From positions 554,663 to 618,662 of the forward strand of contig JARBJD010000012.1 of the NCBI GenBank assembly GCA_033064195.1: 64,000 nt of DNA, given 5' to 3'. Positions within the stretch are counted from its first letter, which is position 1. Each line of letters opens with the position of its first letter. A program made the position numbers and the translations under genes. Shown piece by piece: positions 43,782 to 56,166 of this stretch. The notes under the pieces are model-generated. The model was not told where the DNA came from. It ran no database searches and worked only from the letters and a program-made list of their open reading frames with translations. This DNA is from Blattamonas nauphoetae (Eukaryota; Preaxostyla; Oxymonadida).

Positions 43782-44702
43782 ATGAACCACAAAGAAACCA
43801 AAGATAAGAGCTATTTCACTCGCCTCCAAGTCCACTACCGTCGTCGTCGTGAGGGTAAGACTGACTACCAAGCCCGTAAGAACATGATCGTCCAAGATCA
43901 ACGCAGTATCAACACCCCCAAGCACCGTCTTGTTGTCCGTCGTACAAACCGTTGCGTCATCGCCCAAATCATCCTGGCAACCATCCAGGGTGATAAAGTT
44001 CTTTGCTCAGCCTATTCCACCGAACTTAAGAAATACGGCATCACTGTTGGTCTCACCAACTATGCTGCCTGCTACGCAACTGGTCTCCTCGTTGCCCGTC
44101 GCCTCCTGAAGAAACTTAAGCTCGATACCCTCTATGCTGGTGTCTCTGAAATCACTGGCAAGGACAAGGCAGTCGAAGCCAACAAGAAGGGCCCACGCCC
44201 CTTCAAGGCCTACCTTGACACTGGTCTCGTCCGTACCAGCACTGGTGCCCGTGTCTTCGCTGTCATGAAGGGTGCTTGCGATGGTGGTCTAAATGTCCCC
44301 CACAACGTCAAGCGCTTTGTCGGATTCAACCGCGGCTCAAAGAAATTCGATGCTGCTGTTCTCCGTGAGCACATCTTCGGCATCCATGTCTCCAAGTACA
44401 TGAAGGAGCTCCAAAAGGATGACCCAGAAGCATACAAGCGTCAATTCTCTGCTTACGAAAAGGCTGGCATCACAGCTGACAAAATTGAGGAGATGTACAA
44501 AAAGGCTCACGCCGCCATCCGTGAGAAGCCAGAACACGTCGCCACCACAAAGAAGGTCCCAGAAAAGAAGGGACACTTCAACAAGAAGGCTCACATGGAC
44601 AAATTCCCACTCAAGCTCCGTCAAGCAAGATGGAGAATGAAGTTGGACGCTGTCAAGCGCAAGATGAAGAACGCACAGGCTGTCTTCGACGAGGACGACT
44701 AA
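43782..44702 (+). CDS. RPL5: 60S ribosomal protein L5 (uL18)
   Basis: uL18 binds 5S rRNA in the large subunit and helps assemble the 5S RNP. The frame starts [20 protein letters not shown] and carries the family blocks [81 protein letters not shown], and [16 protein letters not shown], with a basic C-terminus. The 307-residue length is normal. ATG 43782 is the only one that fits the conserved N-terminal spacing; a possible intron acceptor (CATCACAG) lies just before it, so an untranslated 5' exon is likely. Codon use is strongly biased to C-ending codons, as expected for a highly expressed gene. The hAT element lies upstream. Confidence 0.97.
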   Translation: MNHKETKDKSYFTRLQVHYRRRREGKTDYQARKNMIVQDQRSINTPKHRLVVRRTNRCVIAQIILATIQGDKVLCSAYSTELKKYGITVGLTNYAACYATGLLVARRLLKKLKLDTLYAGVSEITGKDKAVEANKKGPRPFKAYLDTGLVRTSTGARVFAVMKGACDGGLNVPHNVKRFVGFNRGSKKFDAAVLREHIFGIHVSKYMKELQKDDPEAYKRQFSAYEKAGITADKIEEMYKKAHAAIREKPEHVATTKKVPEKKGHFNKKAHMDKFPLKLRQARWRMKLDAVKRKMKNAQAVFDEDD

Positions 44703-44870
44703 ATGTTCTCTATCTTTGATGATTCACGTTTATAACGTTGGACACATCTGTTATTTTCTAGAAATTGTGAGAAAACTGTACTGTGACATCTCCTCCCTCA
44801 GGATCGTCGTAATTCTTTGTTATTGTTTTCAAAATCTTCAATTCGTGAAATGAAATCAATAAAGTGCCAA

Positions 44871-47800
44871 TCAAGACGACAACAAGGCTTGGAGTTCGGC
44901 TTTTCTGTCGTTGTCGAACTCATCAAACGTTTCCTGCTTCACAGAATCAGGAATCACTTGCAGGAGCCGAAGTCCAATCAATTGGAATTGTTTGGACGTC
45001 TCTTGATCCACAAACTCTGTTCCAATGATTTCCATAACAATTTTGAAGAGCTTGACGATGGCGGGAGCAGAAGAATCTGTGGGCGATGCCTGTTGGTGAA
45101 GAACGGCGAGGAGTTCCTGCCCAACTTGTGGTCCAAAGCCCAACCCAGCGATGAGTGTGTCTTGTCCTGCCACCAACACAGACAAGAGATGCCTGTGGTT
45201 TAGTTGAGCCTCAGTGGTGTCTCCAGAAAACGGAAGCTCCTTCACCCACAACTCCTTCAGAGCGACCAGCTGGTTGTTCAGAATCTGAGTGGACGGGACA
45301 AGCGAAGAGAATGGGAGAGGACTCGGGATGGATGAGACAGCTGAGTTGTACTGTGTCTCGCCTTGTTGGATGCAGAGATCCACCTGTGCAGAGAGGGTGC
45401 TCATCCACCTGATGAGGAACAGGATCCCCGCGCATATGTTGGCGAGTGAGTCCGGCGAAGTGTCGTCCACATCAAATCCCGAATCTCGCGACAAAGTTGT
45501 CAGAGCAAGACTGTCGGAGAGGTGGGTGTGCACCTGCATGAAGTGCTGCGAGAAGAGAGATGGTGGAGCTGGTTGCCCGTTCGGGAACTGGGCGATGGTG
45601 GGTGGCTGTGTCTGCGAGTTGATGGAGGTGAGGAGGAGAGACACGAGGACGGGAGCAGCAATGGTGTGCTGACTGATCTGCAGCTGGAGCCAGTCCAAGT
45701 CCATCTCAATCAATCGGCGAAGGGCGAACGTGACGTTGGTGAGGAACATCTCGTCGTTGTACTCCATCAGCTCAGTGAGCGGGAAGTCGGACTCACCTTT
45801 TTCAAGTTTCTCGACAACTGCACGCTGCTGCTCGGTGATAAGTTTTGTGTCCCACTCGTCGCGCGTCTCTTCGTACTCGTCCTCAGGGGTGTCCTTCAGC
45901 TCGACCTTCAACAAGTTGAAGGCATTCTGGAACGTCTGCATCCATGCTCGCCCGAGCTCGATGAACTGTGGGCAGAGCAGACTGGACGTGATGAAGCTCT
46001 GTTCGGTGGGAGAGCGGAGGAAGTCGAGGATGAGCATTGTCCCCAACCCGCGATCCGTTGCAAGCGGAACAACTCGGAGGGACTTGTCGTTCAGCGTGAG
46101 GTCGAAGGGGGTGTTTCCGAGGAGAGCGAGGGAGATGGGGTAGAGGGTGTCCATGAATGCAGCGTGTTGGTGGTGGCCGAGGAGCCTGAACAGGTTCTCG
46201 TTGATGTTTGTGAGTTGGACCATGAGGTTTTCCTCATCGTCTTCTGCCTCGACGTTCAACTCTCCGAGAATCCCGTCGAGTGCTTCGTCCATTTTGTCCT
46301 TCGATTTGAGCAGAGCGTGCCTGTTTATCACGCCTTTCTTCGTCTGCTCAAGCAGGAAGTGGCAGAACGGCGATGGATCGATGAATGGCGTCTGTCGGAT
46401 CATGTTCTGATTCTCCGGCCACGGGTCCCCGTTCTCGACGGAGGGCGGGAAGTGGTGGATGGTGCCTTGGAAGGGAGTGAGGTAGGCAACCATCTCGGAA
46501 ACGGACTTGAGGAGTTCCTCGGTGTCCTCAGCGTCGTACATCCCTTCCACGTTCATCAGCGGGGACAGAAACTGCATCACAGTGAAGACCATGTCGACCG
46601 GGCTGAGCACCTGCTGTTCCTGCGCGAGGAGGTTGACAGGACTTGTCCCGATTCGCTCTGGCTGTGATGAGTATGCGTGTTTGAGATACTGCGACACACA
46701 ATCCACCAACTCGGTGGCCAACTTGACGTTCTCCACAAGCGGAACGTACGCCCGTCGGACGAGAAGCTGCTTGGACGTGTCTTTCTCGTTGTCGAGGGGA
46801 GCCAGTGCAGCGTCGCCGAAGAGTGGCGACGTGGTTGCTCCCATGATTCCAGCTGCTTCGCGGAAGATGTTCACGCAGAGCACCCAGCAGTCGGGGACAC
46901 ACTCGATGAAGTGCCGGTCGAGATAGTCGCCGTATTTGGCGAGCAGGACGACGGCGTCGGTGCGGTTGGTGAGACTGTTCTCGCTCAGAATGAAGGCGTG
47001 TTCGTCGTCGACAGGAATGATGTGCTTGTCTGGGTCGTCGTGCTGTCTTTGTGCTGCGAGTCTGGTGTCGATTCCTTCGATCGGAAAGCGCTTAGCTTTG
47101 TCGAGGAGCGGCGGAATGACAATCGGCAGGAACGGTCGGAAGTCGCTGACGAGGAGTTTAGCGAGAATGGGCCAGGCCGGCTCGATGTAATCTGTGCGGC
47201 AGTCGTACTTGTGGGTCCGCTCAGCCGACGTGCTGACAAACTGAGTGAACTGTCGAAGGGTGTCTGTGAACGATCCGAGGAAGGGCCGGACGACTTCGTG
47301 GCTCCCGGCGAGAACGAGGGCGGTAAGTGTCTTCACAACATTCCCCTGAAAGTGGCGTTCGTCGTCCGAGTCGGCGTCGCTTTGGATGTACGACACGAGC
47401 GGGTTGAACAGCACTGGCACAAACTGGTCGATGTGTTCCTGTGCTTTGGAGAAGATGGTGTCGAGCTTGTCGAGTGCAGTCATCGCCAGATCACACTCCT
47501 CCTCGCTGTTGTGCCACGTTCCAATCGACTCTGTGAATCTGTCGATGAGCAGCGGAAGAAACTCCACGATCTCCGACTTGAGACACTTCTCTGCAAACGT
47601 CCCGAGTGCATTCAGCCCGAAATCGTTCAGCCCAATCGGACACTCCTGGCGGTCGGTGAGGATGAACATGACTCCAAACAAGTCCTTCCGGAAGACGGAG
47701 AGGATGTCCCAGTCAAGCCACGTCACACACTCAGTCAGCAGGAACACGAGTCCCGAGAGCTGGCGCAGCAGGCTGTGCTGGTCAGGGATCTGGCGCGGTG

Positions 47801-49321
47801 GGAACTCGTGTGATGTGAACTGGACGAACCAAGGGTAGCCTTTCTTGAGTCCGGTGATGATCGGAAACACTAAGCCGAACATTGCAACGAGATCACTCGA
47901 CGTGAAAGAGGACCGGATGTCTTCGATGGTCGATGCAAGCGTCATCAGGGCGCAGTAGTAAGCCTTCCAGTGGAGTCCAGCTGCATTGATTATGTCGCCC
48001 ACAATCGGGAACACTTGCTTTTTGGAGTAAGAAGCGCCAACCCTTTGGCAATATTCGGAGATATTTCCCTGACAGCATCGCAAGATCCCAAGCACATCCT
48101 CCTCACCGTCGATCGAGAAGCAATCTGGCTCATCGAGTGTATCGAACTCCATCATGAACTGGATGATAGATTTAATCAAGACCGTTTCAAAACCCTGAAT
48201 TTTTTGGACAGCTTTCCGGTTATTTATGACTGTTCCGACGACAAAAGTGAGCGAGATTTTTCGAAGGTCCACAGGGTAGGGGTGTTGATTTGTCATTTCC
48301 TTTGTGACCACTGTTTGAAAATTGATATCAGGGTGGATGACAATAGTCATGAGTCCTTGCAGAAGCTGCTCCAGGATCGGTGCAAAGAAGTTGGGGAAAA
48401 TTGTCTGTGTGACACAGAGTTTTTCGACAGTTGACACACATTCTGAAAACATACGAGCGGCAAGGAACTGAGAGAGGGTCTACAAAAGCGTTAGGAAAGG
48501 AGAAGGCAACATTGAGACAAAGAGGTGCCAGTTTTTTGATCTGTGCTGTTTTTCCCTTCAATTGGGAAGCAACACTCAAGAGAGAGTTCAGCATTGTCAG
48601 TCCATTGAGACGAATCTGGAAAAATCTGTGAGAGAAGAAGAAACCTTGGAGCTTTCCGGATCATTGAGAGATGTTTCGACAATATTCATCAAATCCTGGA
48701 AATACATTGTAGAAAAATCTCTGTTGTTCTCCAATAAAATTGAAAAAATGATTAGTGTATCCTCACGTATTTTGGTTTGAGGGTGAGTGCTCCAAGATGC
48801 CAAGTCCTGAATGACATTCGGCCACTGGAGATTTGGGGAATCTATGATGGAAAATGTGGAAAGAACTTGCATTGTGGATACCTAGTCGAATTATTTCCGA
48901 GATAAATGCACCAAGAAGGTTGGAAAAATTACGACGTGAATTTTCCTCGATTTCGTGCTTGAGGAAAACTGTCACAAAAACATTCTTCATTTGTTGGAAG
49001 AGTTGTGGTGAAATGATGTCGAGGATGGATGTTTCACCTTCAGGTGGTGTCAGTTTTTTGCGGAGATGGATTGAGATGAAAGTGATGACCTAATGGATGT
49101 ATGTAGGATTAATCCAGTAGTGTAAGAGAGCCTAATGGACATGCAAAATGAATTCAAACTGTAGTGGATGTTTCTTGTTCAAGTATCTGGAGCATTAGGA
49201 CGAGTGAGTTAACAGGATCTGACTCCCAGGTCGATTTCAATGTTTCTTCGGCATTACGAATCAATTCAGTGTTGTCCTGTTGTGTTTGGAGGATGATAGT
49301 TCGTAAGTTCTCGGCATTCAT
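44871..49321 (-). CDS. Importin-5/Kap121-like karyopherin
   Basis: A HEAT-repeat nuclear transport receptor that carries cargo such as ribosomal proteins and histones into the nucleus. The product is about 1,330 residues. The first exon starts MNAENLRTIILQTQQDNTEL and leads into LIRNAEETLKSTWE, the N-terminal Ran-binding repeats. Exon joints near 49090-49155, 48890, 48715-48770 and 48480-48600 keep the frame. The large final exon has helical repeats such as DFRPFLPIVIPPLLDKAKR, LVFLLTECVTWLDWDI and LALLGNTPFDLTL. The C-terminal part is GC-rich in third position. Family (importin-5 group) is inferred from the length and the repeat order, so another large importin is possible. The gene ends convergent with L5, about 170 bp away. 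Confidence 0.8.
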
Positions 49322-49483
49322 CTTGTTTCACCGGACCGATCGGCTTGATCCGACCCCCATTTGCCGTGGCAGATCTATCAAATCAAGGTTGTGATGTGAG
49401 ATTAATAGATGAAGAAATGGTCTCCATTAAAATCATGAATATGTGAAATGGAAACAAGATGACAGAGAACAAAGGAATTGGTG

Positions 49484-51012
49484 TCAACTCGTCGAAGACG
49501 ACCGAGATAAAGTTGTAAGGAACGAAAATTGTGATGGATCGCGGTCCCTCACTTTGAGTGCAAGTTCTTTGAGACTTGGGAGGAGGCTGCACTCTTGTGG
49601 ATTCGTCAGCCATTCCTGGAAGAAGATCAGCTTCTTGGCTGAGTTTATTTGGACGTTTTGGAGTTTATTGTCGGTACAGAAGTGAATGAACTTGAAAAGA
49701 AGGTCGGTGAGTTCAGTGGAATGTTGTGGATCAGTTTGGATTCGTTTGAGGAACGAGTTGATAAATGCGAGATAGAAGGTCGACGGAAGTGGAAATTTCG
49801 ATGAGAAGGAAAGGATAACTTTTTCCAGGAGAACAAGGGTTGGGGGGAGAGAGAGGAGTTGCACAAGGGCGGAAGAGAACGTCAGTGGTGTTGTTGATGT
49901 CTCTGAACCTAGCTCTGGGAGAGGAAACAGATTGGTCGTATGATCGAGCTGGTAGAGGATGATGAGGATATCTCTGGCGAGTATCTGATTGTGGGTGGTT
50001 AGGGGGGCATAGTCGACTGCCCTCAAAGTTGAAGTGACGTTGCTCCCAATTGAATCCAAGGCTTGTTTGCCTTTTTTCCATTGGTCAAGGTAGGCATGAA
50101 CTTGAGTTTGATCATCCAGTTTCAAGAGCTCCTGGGACGCCTTTTTGAGAAGAGTTGCAAGACCTGGTGTCCATTTGATGGGCGATTCTGGGAGAGGTAA
50201 TCGAAAAATGACATGTAAACCTTGGGGTTGGAGGACCTGGATCGGACCTGCAAAAGCAAAGTCAAATGGAAGTGGAAAATCAATCCATTTTGCCTGGAAG
50301 AGTTGATGAAGAGAATGAATCAAACATCGTCTTCGATTGGATAATAAGGTGGAAGTGGACGGACAAGTGGAGGTTCAAAGGCATCAAATGCATGGAAGGG
50401 GAGAGTATAGAGTTCCTGTGACGTTGGAGGTGGGAAAGCGATTCTAGAAAGAACTTGACAAAAAGTATTTATTCAAACCTCTCGTCAACAACTGATTTTG
50501 GGATTGATGTTACTGAATGTTTGTCTTGGGGTTTTGGAATTGAGTCGATGAACTTGTCAAACTTTTCGCGGTTGGTGTTCGACTCAACATGTTCAAGGCT
50601 GGCATCAGCTGTTCTTGAAGAGATCTATCGAATTGAAGGAAGAGACGAAGGATACTTCGTTGATATCTTCGTTAAAGAGGTGGAAGACAAAGAAGCGAAT
50701 ATTGTTGGGGAATGTCGGGTCAGTGAGTGTCAATGAGAATATTGACTGAAATGGATGGGTTTCAAATGTGATCTTGGGATAAATCATGTAAAGCAGATAA
50801 AAGCACTTTGTGACGTGAGGTATGTTTGTTCGGTTAGCTGTAATTGATTGTGAGAGTGTAAGGGCGAAGCAGAATGTTGAAGTGTTGGAAATGGTTTCTC
50901 GCGCCTTCTTCAGGAGCGACAGAAGAGTGTCCGCGAACATTGGGAGCTGTTTAACAAATGTCTCAACAGCTGGATCCTGGATCTTCGACATTGACGACTT
51001 AGGAATTCCCAT
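49484..51012 (-). CDS. CNOT11: CNOT11, subunit of the CCR4-NOT deadenylase complex
   Basis: CNOT11 joins the N-terminal part of the CCR4-NOT scaffold, which shortens mRNA poly(A) tails. The N-terminal exon has the TKCFYLLYMIYPKITFETHP run, followed by FQSIFSLTL, matching a conserved CNOT11 stretch. A middle exon reads DAFEPPLVRPLPPYYP, the Pro-rich linker before the C-terminal domain. The last exon carries FSSKFPLPSTFYLAFINSFL and FIHFCTDNKLQNVQINSAKK, then FQEWLTNPQECSLLPSLKE, in the family's C-terminal order. The start is the first clear in-frame ATG at 51012, but the frame is open to about 51114 and one more exon may precede. The call rests on two separate blocks. Confidence 0.72.
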
Positions 51013-51243
51013 TAATTTTTTCTCAAAAAGGATGTCATAGCTGTTATCCTGAAATGCAGTTGATCTGAACTTCAGAATGAACGAGTATCTCGCTTTGTGA
51101 GCGGAATCTCGCAAGAAAATAAAGTTGATTAGGACAATAGCAAGCTAGTGGGATCCAGGCTTTCTGGCAAGACGGTCGCAAGAGGTTAAACTGAAGAACA
51201 TGAAATGAATAAATTGGACGAAATCTCAAGTTCAGAATTGGAT

Positions 51244-52227
51244 TCATCTTGTCTTGAGGTCCTCGTCATCCTCCAGAACGATGGAGACACCGCCGGAGAT
51301 CAGGCCAGAGATGGCGCCGATAATCCATCCCACAAACACGTCCGAAGGGTGATGCCAGTTGTTTGCCACACGGGACACGGAAATGATAACAGAACCGAGA
51401 AGAGGAACAAAAGCCACAACACAGAATACAAAAACAAGAAGAAGCTCTCGAAGGGATATAGTGTGTGGAGCAGTATATAATGGTGCAGTCGATCCTGTTG
51501 ACGATTCCTTGTTTCCTTCGTGCGAAGTGGAGGAGATGTCGCTGAGTGTTGGGTTGAGATGGTGTCCAATCGTATCGCGGTTGAGGTACTGATACAGACG
51601 GGCAACAAGGAGAATGAGACTGAAGAACGCTGACCATGAGGAAAGAGAGGCGTGTCCACTGGGGAAGGAGTGTCTTCCCTCTCTGATTGCTTTGGATGAG
51701 CCAGTGCAGATGAAACTAGCCGCGATTTGATGTCCATACTCTTTCATCTGTCCGTCAATAATAAGTTGGGCCTGCTCCATATCGGGTTTGCATCGATCGA
51801 GGAAATCAGGGCGGAAGCGAGAGATGCTTGTTTTGAGAGTGGCTGTAATAGCTTCGTTAATAGCAATTCCGGTCGCAAAAGCAACCCATGTGCATACAAA
51901 GGTCCTTCCAGGATGTCCAGACGAAAATGAGTAGAAGATCATGAAAAGGAACACGGAAAAGAAGGCGTAAATGCAGAGGAGCTTTGTTGGAATCGTTTCA
52001 CGTTCGATATGAGGTTTTTGGATGTGCTCCCATTCGAGACTGAATGGTCGTTCGACGGGATTTCCAAAATATAGAACTACACGATGTTTGAGAGAAGAAG
52101 ATAAAACAGGCATACCACATGTAAATAACGGTAAGATAGCAAGAAATGTGTTTCGCATAAAACCCCAATATGCAACTGATGTGATTCCGTTGGATTCCTT
52201 CCGTCTTTCCTTATGTAGTGTGGACAT
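51244..52227 (-). CDS. PAP2-family phosphatidate / lipid phosphate phosphatase
   Basis: Membrane enzyme of the PAP2 superfamily, likely dephosphorylating phosphatidate or related lipids. All three phosphatase motifs are visible: KTSISRFRP (K-x6-RP), SFPSGHAS (the PSGH motif), and SRVANNWHHPSD (SR-x5-H-x3-D, where the His is the nucleophile). Membrane spans are visible at MRNTFLAILPLFTCGMP, IYAFFSVFLFMIFYSFS, TWVAFATGIAINEAI, SAFFSLILLVARLYQ, LLLVFVFCVVAFVPLL and VGWIIGAISGLISGG. The gene is a single exon of 327 codons, start M at 52227. Its C-terminus abuts the CNOT11 5' region on the same strand. Confidence 0.92.
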   Translation of the reverse strand: MSTLHKERRKESNGITSVAYWGFMRNTFLAILPLFTCGMPVLSSSLKHRVVLYFGNPVERPFSLEWEHIQKPHIERETIPTKLLCIYAFFSVFLFMIFYSFSSGHPGRTFVCTWVAFATGIAINEAITATLKTSISRFRPDFLDRCKPDMEQAQLIIDGQMKEYGHQIAASFICTGSSKAIREGRHSFPSGHASLSSWSAFFSLILLVARLYQYLNRDTIGHHLNPTLSDISSTSHEGNKESSTGSTAPLYTAPHTISLRELLLVFVFCVVAFVPLLGSVIISVSRVANNWHHPSDVFVGWIIGAISGLISGGVSIVLEDDEDLKTR

Positions 52228-52407
52228 TGTTGGTCAACGTTTGGTTAAATCGGAATAAAGGGGTAGACAATTTCAACGGATAATTGCGGGTAATTTGTGT
52301 GGATGCCTTGAAGAAAATGAATATAATATTTTTCTCTCCACCGAAGTAGACCCAAATGAAGTTTAAATGATAATCCTGAGAAAAAACATGAAAATTCAAT
52401 TGAATGC

Positions 52408-52425
52408 ACCTAACTCGAGATAACT
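52408..52425 (+). repeat. 18-bp direct repeat, copy 1
   Basis: ACCTAACTCGAGATAACT; identical copy at 52883-52900. Confidence 0.7.
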
Positions 52426-52882
52426 GACGGCAATCGAATTGTGTGCAGAAAAACCGAGTTTCCTACACCAAACTTTGGTATACTCCACAATTTAATTTTT
52501 TGGATAGTATCCTACCCCAATCCTCACATTTCAGGTTATTTTAGTACGAAAACGACGATTCAAGTGTTCAAGAATGATCAAGAAGTAAGTAAAAATCTCA
52601 TTTTGAACCATATTACGGCGAGACTGTCCTCTTGATCTCAAGCGGTGGGTTGATCTAAACGAACTCGAAAAATGAGAGGGTCAATTCTCGTGTGTTCTGA
52701 CCATTCGAAGAATAACTGATTTGTTTTCCAGCTTCTCTCGATGAAATGGACGAGATTGATGACGAAAAATTCAAATTCATTCAGAAATTGCCACGATTTA
52801 CTATGAAAAGAAAAAAGTTGTGGAGCAAACCGGAGTTTTGTTGGTCAATTCGATTGTTCCTGTTTCCAACTCAATTATCACA

Positions 52883-52900
52883 ACCTAACTCGAGATAACT
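52883..52900 (+). repeat. 18-bp direct repeat, copy 2
   Basis: Second copy of ACCTAACTCGAGATAACT, 457 bases after the first. Confidence 0.7.
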
Positions 52901-53059
52901 TTTCTTATTCTCATTTTACTGTGTGATATTCGATTCTTCTTTTCGTCTCGAGTTACCCATACAAACTCCAGTTGGGTCTAATCTTTCAGGCGAGTTTTTC
53001 GGACAAATTTCCCCCATAACTTTCTTTGAAAAGCTCCTGAAGGCAAAGACTCGTCATTT

Positions 53060-54476
53060 ATGCGCATCAAATGTGACCTCAGTGCTTTTCCATCTATTCT
53101 TCCCTCACGACAATGGTTTATTATATCGCACCCAGATTCATCGATTCAAGAACTTAAAGCCCAACTCAAGTATTTTTTCAGCATTACGGACGATATATCC
53201 ATTTTTATTGATGGATTCAGCTTAAATCCGAAGTTCACTGTCTCTCACTGTGTTCTTGAAACCGATATTCTCCAGTATGTTTGTTCCTCCTCTTGAATTC
53301 ACATCTCATAGAATCGTCCCGTCATCTCTAAAAGCTTCACATGTTCATTTGCACCAATACTCAAATCATCCTACATGTTCTTTCTCTGTTCATCAACCAC
53401 ATCTTCTCACAATTCAATCGTCAATCCCCATCCATTCTCATCCACTCCTCAAAGAAGAAATCATCAAAACCAAACGTCTTTTCTCCTCAAAGAAATACAT
53501 CCAAAAAGCTTACAAACTCGACAAGAAGGGAATGAAACAGAAACACAAGATTGATAAGAAAACTGCGAAGTCATTCAGAAAACAATCGATCTCTTCATCA
53601 GATTCCTCTTCTTCTTCTTCCAAAAACTCAACGTCATCGTCATCGAAATCATCATCCTCCTCCTCTGAACTGACTGAGTCTTCAGAATCGAGTGATTCGT
53701 CTGATTCGTCCGAAGAGAATCAAGTCCACACGTCAAATCGTCCAGATCCTGTTTTGATGCGAACATCAAGACAAGAACGAAATCGTCGTAGAAACAAAAT
53801 CAGAAACACTCGTCGGAAGAACATCAGAAAAGACAGATTAAGAGAAAGAAAGGAGAAGGAGAGGGATGACATCGTCAAAGCTTACGAACAGTCCCAAATC
53901 ACTAATCATCAAACAGGTGGTCAACAACGTGCCGTTCCTCTTCAATCACACCATTTTTATGAAGATGAGGAAGCCCCGCTTCTTCTTCAATCGCACCTCG
54001 CAGAGTCTCAAAAAGAACATGTCAACTTTGTCCCATTGTCAGTGTGGAAAGTCGACTTTTCTGGAATCTCGACAGTTGAAATTCCACATGCAGTGCCGAT
54101 TCCAAGATCAGATGCAGACTCAAAAATCTTGTCATTCTTCATTCCGGCCGACAAATTACCCCTTCTCGAAGAAGAGGAAGAAGAAGATGGTGAAGACACA
54201 GAGACGCGAACGTATACGGTGAATGGAGCGAACGTCGTGTTTGTGAGGAGAGACTTTGACAAAGACCGGGTTGTGGTTGGTCGAAGGAACACAGACGATG
54301 ATTCTCCCTTAAACCCAACCCAAAAGAGGAACAAAGAAAGCATCGCTAAACAGAATGATGAGAGGAAGAGAGAGACGGAAGGGGCGACTCCGCCCACCCA
54401 AAAGAAGAAAAATTACACTCCCTCGACCTCACTTGCTGCATTTCTGTCGCGGCTCTCAGATGAAACAAACAAATGA
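53060..54476 (+). CDS. Coilin-like protein
   Basis: Coilin scaffolds Cajal bodies, where snRNPs mature. The N-terminal 70 residues (MRIKCDLSAFPSILPSRQWF, then FSITDDISIFIDGFSLNPK and TVSHCVLETDILQ) resemble the coilin N-terminal ubiquitin-like fold. A 36-nt intron near 53276 (GTATGT donor, CATAG acceptor) leads to IVPSSLKASH. A very long Ser/Lys-rich region follows, with Ser clusters, then an Arg-rich stretch (RNRRRNKIRNTRRKNIRKDR), an acidic region, and a short Lys-rich C-terminus. A Tudor-like C-terminal fold is possible at VWKVDFSGISTVEIPHAVPIP but is not secure. The N-terminal similarity is the main evidence, and it is moderate. Confidence 0.5.
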
Positions 54477-54834
54477 CGCAAAATGTGTCAACTTGTTCAT
54501 GAAATCAACAGGGTGTTCCGAAACTCCTCAATCTCCACTCTCCTCCACGCAAGGTTTCAGCTCTCTTCTTCCCACCGGTTCTGGTCAATTTTCAAAGAAG
54601 GTCTATTCTGGTGGCATATCATGTCTTTGTTGAAGAAATGTCCTCAGTTATCTCCTTGGATTCGCGTCAGTTCTCCTCATTGTGGAAGTCTTCGAATGCC
54701 ATTCTGTCAACAATTTTTGGATCAGTTGAACACAAACGTTTACTAAATCATGAAAAACCAATTTTGAATTTCGTTTTTGATCAATTTATACTGTACTGTG
54801 CACCACAGATATCAGAGCCAACATTTTTTTCTCA
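54477..54834. other. Short spacer before PSMD4
   Basis: Two overlapping frames (54483-54746 and 54611-54877) are open but match no family, and the second runs into the PSMD4 start. They are probably untranslated or shadow frames. Confidence 0.4.
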
Positions 54835-56166
54835 ATGCAAAACACAATCATCTGGTGTGTATTGTCATAAATCGTGATATCTCCTTAATATTTCCATCAT
54901 ATGCAATAGTCTTGATAATTCAGAATATATGAGGAACACGGACTTTCGTCCAACGAGGTTGTTCGCCCAAAAGACGGCAGTCCAATTCATTCTTGACACG
55001 ATGAGAACTAAAAATGCAGAAAACCAACAAGGACTGGTGAAATGTTCTCATGGGTGTGATGATTAGCCATCCAGCATCGTTCATTCACTTCTACTGGCCT
55101 TCGAATTTTTCGCTTTTCTCCTCACTCACCCACATTTCTCATTCTTTTCTCGACTTTATCAATAGTGGTCAGGCCATAGTCTCTCTCACATCAACTCCAA
55201 ACATCTTACATCATGCTCTCGATGATTTAACACTCGGAGAAGGTGAATCATTTCTCCGATCTCTCGCAGTTGCTCATGTATGAATATTCCACAAAAGCAC
55301 AGTTCATCTATCTACTTTTTTGTCCTTTCTTTCACTTAAATTTTTCTTTTTTTACCCTAGCTTGTCTTCAAAACAGGAAAAGTTGACCGAAGAGGAACAG
55401 ATCATATCATAGCTTTCATTGCTCATCCAATGACAGAATCAGAAGAAGATTGTCAGAAGTACGGAGAAATGCTTAGGGTGCTGACTTTGCCTTTTTTTAT
55501 TTCTCTTTCACTCCAGAAATCGAACATCTCTTTAGCTGTCTTCAGTTTTGGCTCTGTGCAAGAAAATTCCGCTAAACTTCATGCTTTAGTCGCTGCTGCT
55601 TGTGGTGGGGATACAACCACATTGGTTGAATGCCAACCAGACCATGGAACCCTTGAACAACACGTCATGCGATCTCCATTCATCGGTTTAGGTGGTAGCT
55701 CTCCTCTGGAAGGAAATCCAATGCTGCAGATTGACGATAATGTGGAAGATCCTGAACTCGCCTGGGTTTGTTCTTTCAGTCGTTCATTTCTCAGGCGCTC
55801 AAAGAATCGCGGAATCAAATGCAGCCAGCCGGAGAGGGAGGTCAAATCGATGAAATTGATGCAGATCAAACTTATGATGACATGCTCTTAGCTGCCATGC
55901 AAATGTCCATGCAAGACGAGCAGGAACGTCAATCTCGGATGCAAAACGAGCAACGAGGAGCAACTGAACCAGCAACCGATGCACAACCATCATCAGAAGC
56001 ACACAATGAAGCGGCTCCTGATGAGGAGGATTATTCTCGAGTTTGTTTTCTTCATTTTTCAGACTTTTCAGTTTTTGGACGACCCTGATTTTGTCGCAGA
56101 TGCGATGAGGGATGCACAAAGAAATCGGCCATCGGGAAAGAAGGACGACAAGGAAAAGAAAGACTG
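54835..56166 (+). CDS. PSMD4: 26S proteasome subunit PSMD4 / RPN10 (ubiquitin receptor)
   Basis: RPN10 is the ubiquitin receptor of the 19S regulatory particle. The short first exon encodes MQNTIIC and joins LDNSEYMRNTDFRPTRLFAQ, the metal-binding start of the VWA domain. Later exons give AIVSLTSTPNILHHAL, LGEGESFLRSLAVAH, LVFKTGKVDRRGTDHIIAF, and NISLAVFSFGSVQENSAKLHA. Two ubiquitin-interacting motifs follow: EDPELAWALKESRNQ and YDDMLLAAMQMSMQDE. Introns include 29-nt and 31-nt ones near 55769 and 56041, each with GTTTGT donors. The C-terminus ends RPSGKKDDKEKKD, as in the family. Confidence 0.92.

Larger units (their letters stand above)
52228..53059. other. Spacer with 18-bp direct repeat
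   Basis: No gene supported. The sequence ACCTAACTCGAGATAACT occurs at 52408-52425 and again at 52883-52900. A coding-like stretch lies between (about 52735-52870), but it has a stop in every useful frame. It may be the remains of an exon or of a small element. Confidence 0.4.

Noticed and set aside
45522..47813. Plus-strand frames of 381 and 378 codons opposite the importin gene
   Set aside because: Antisense shadows of a confidently assigned HEAT-repeat gene on the other strand.
52735..52870. Coding-like stretch between the 18-bp repeats
   Set aside because: All useful frames end in stops within about 45 codons and no splice pattern continues them.
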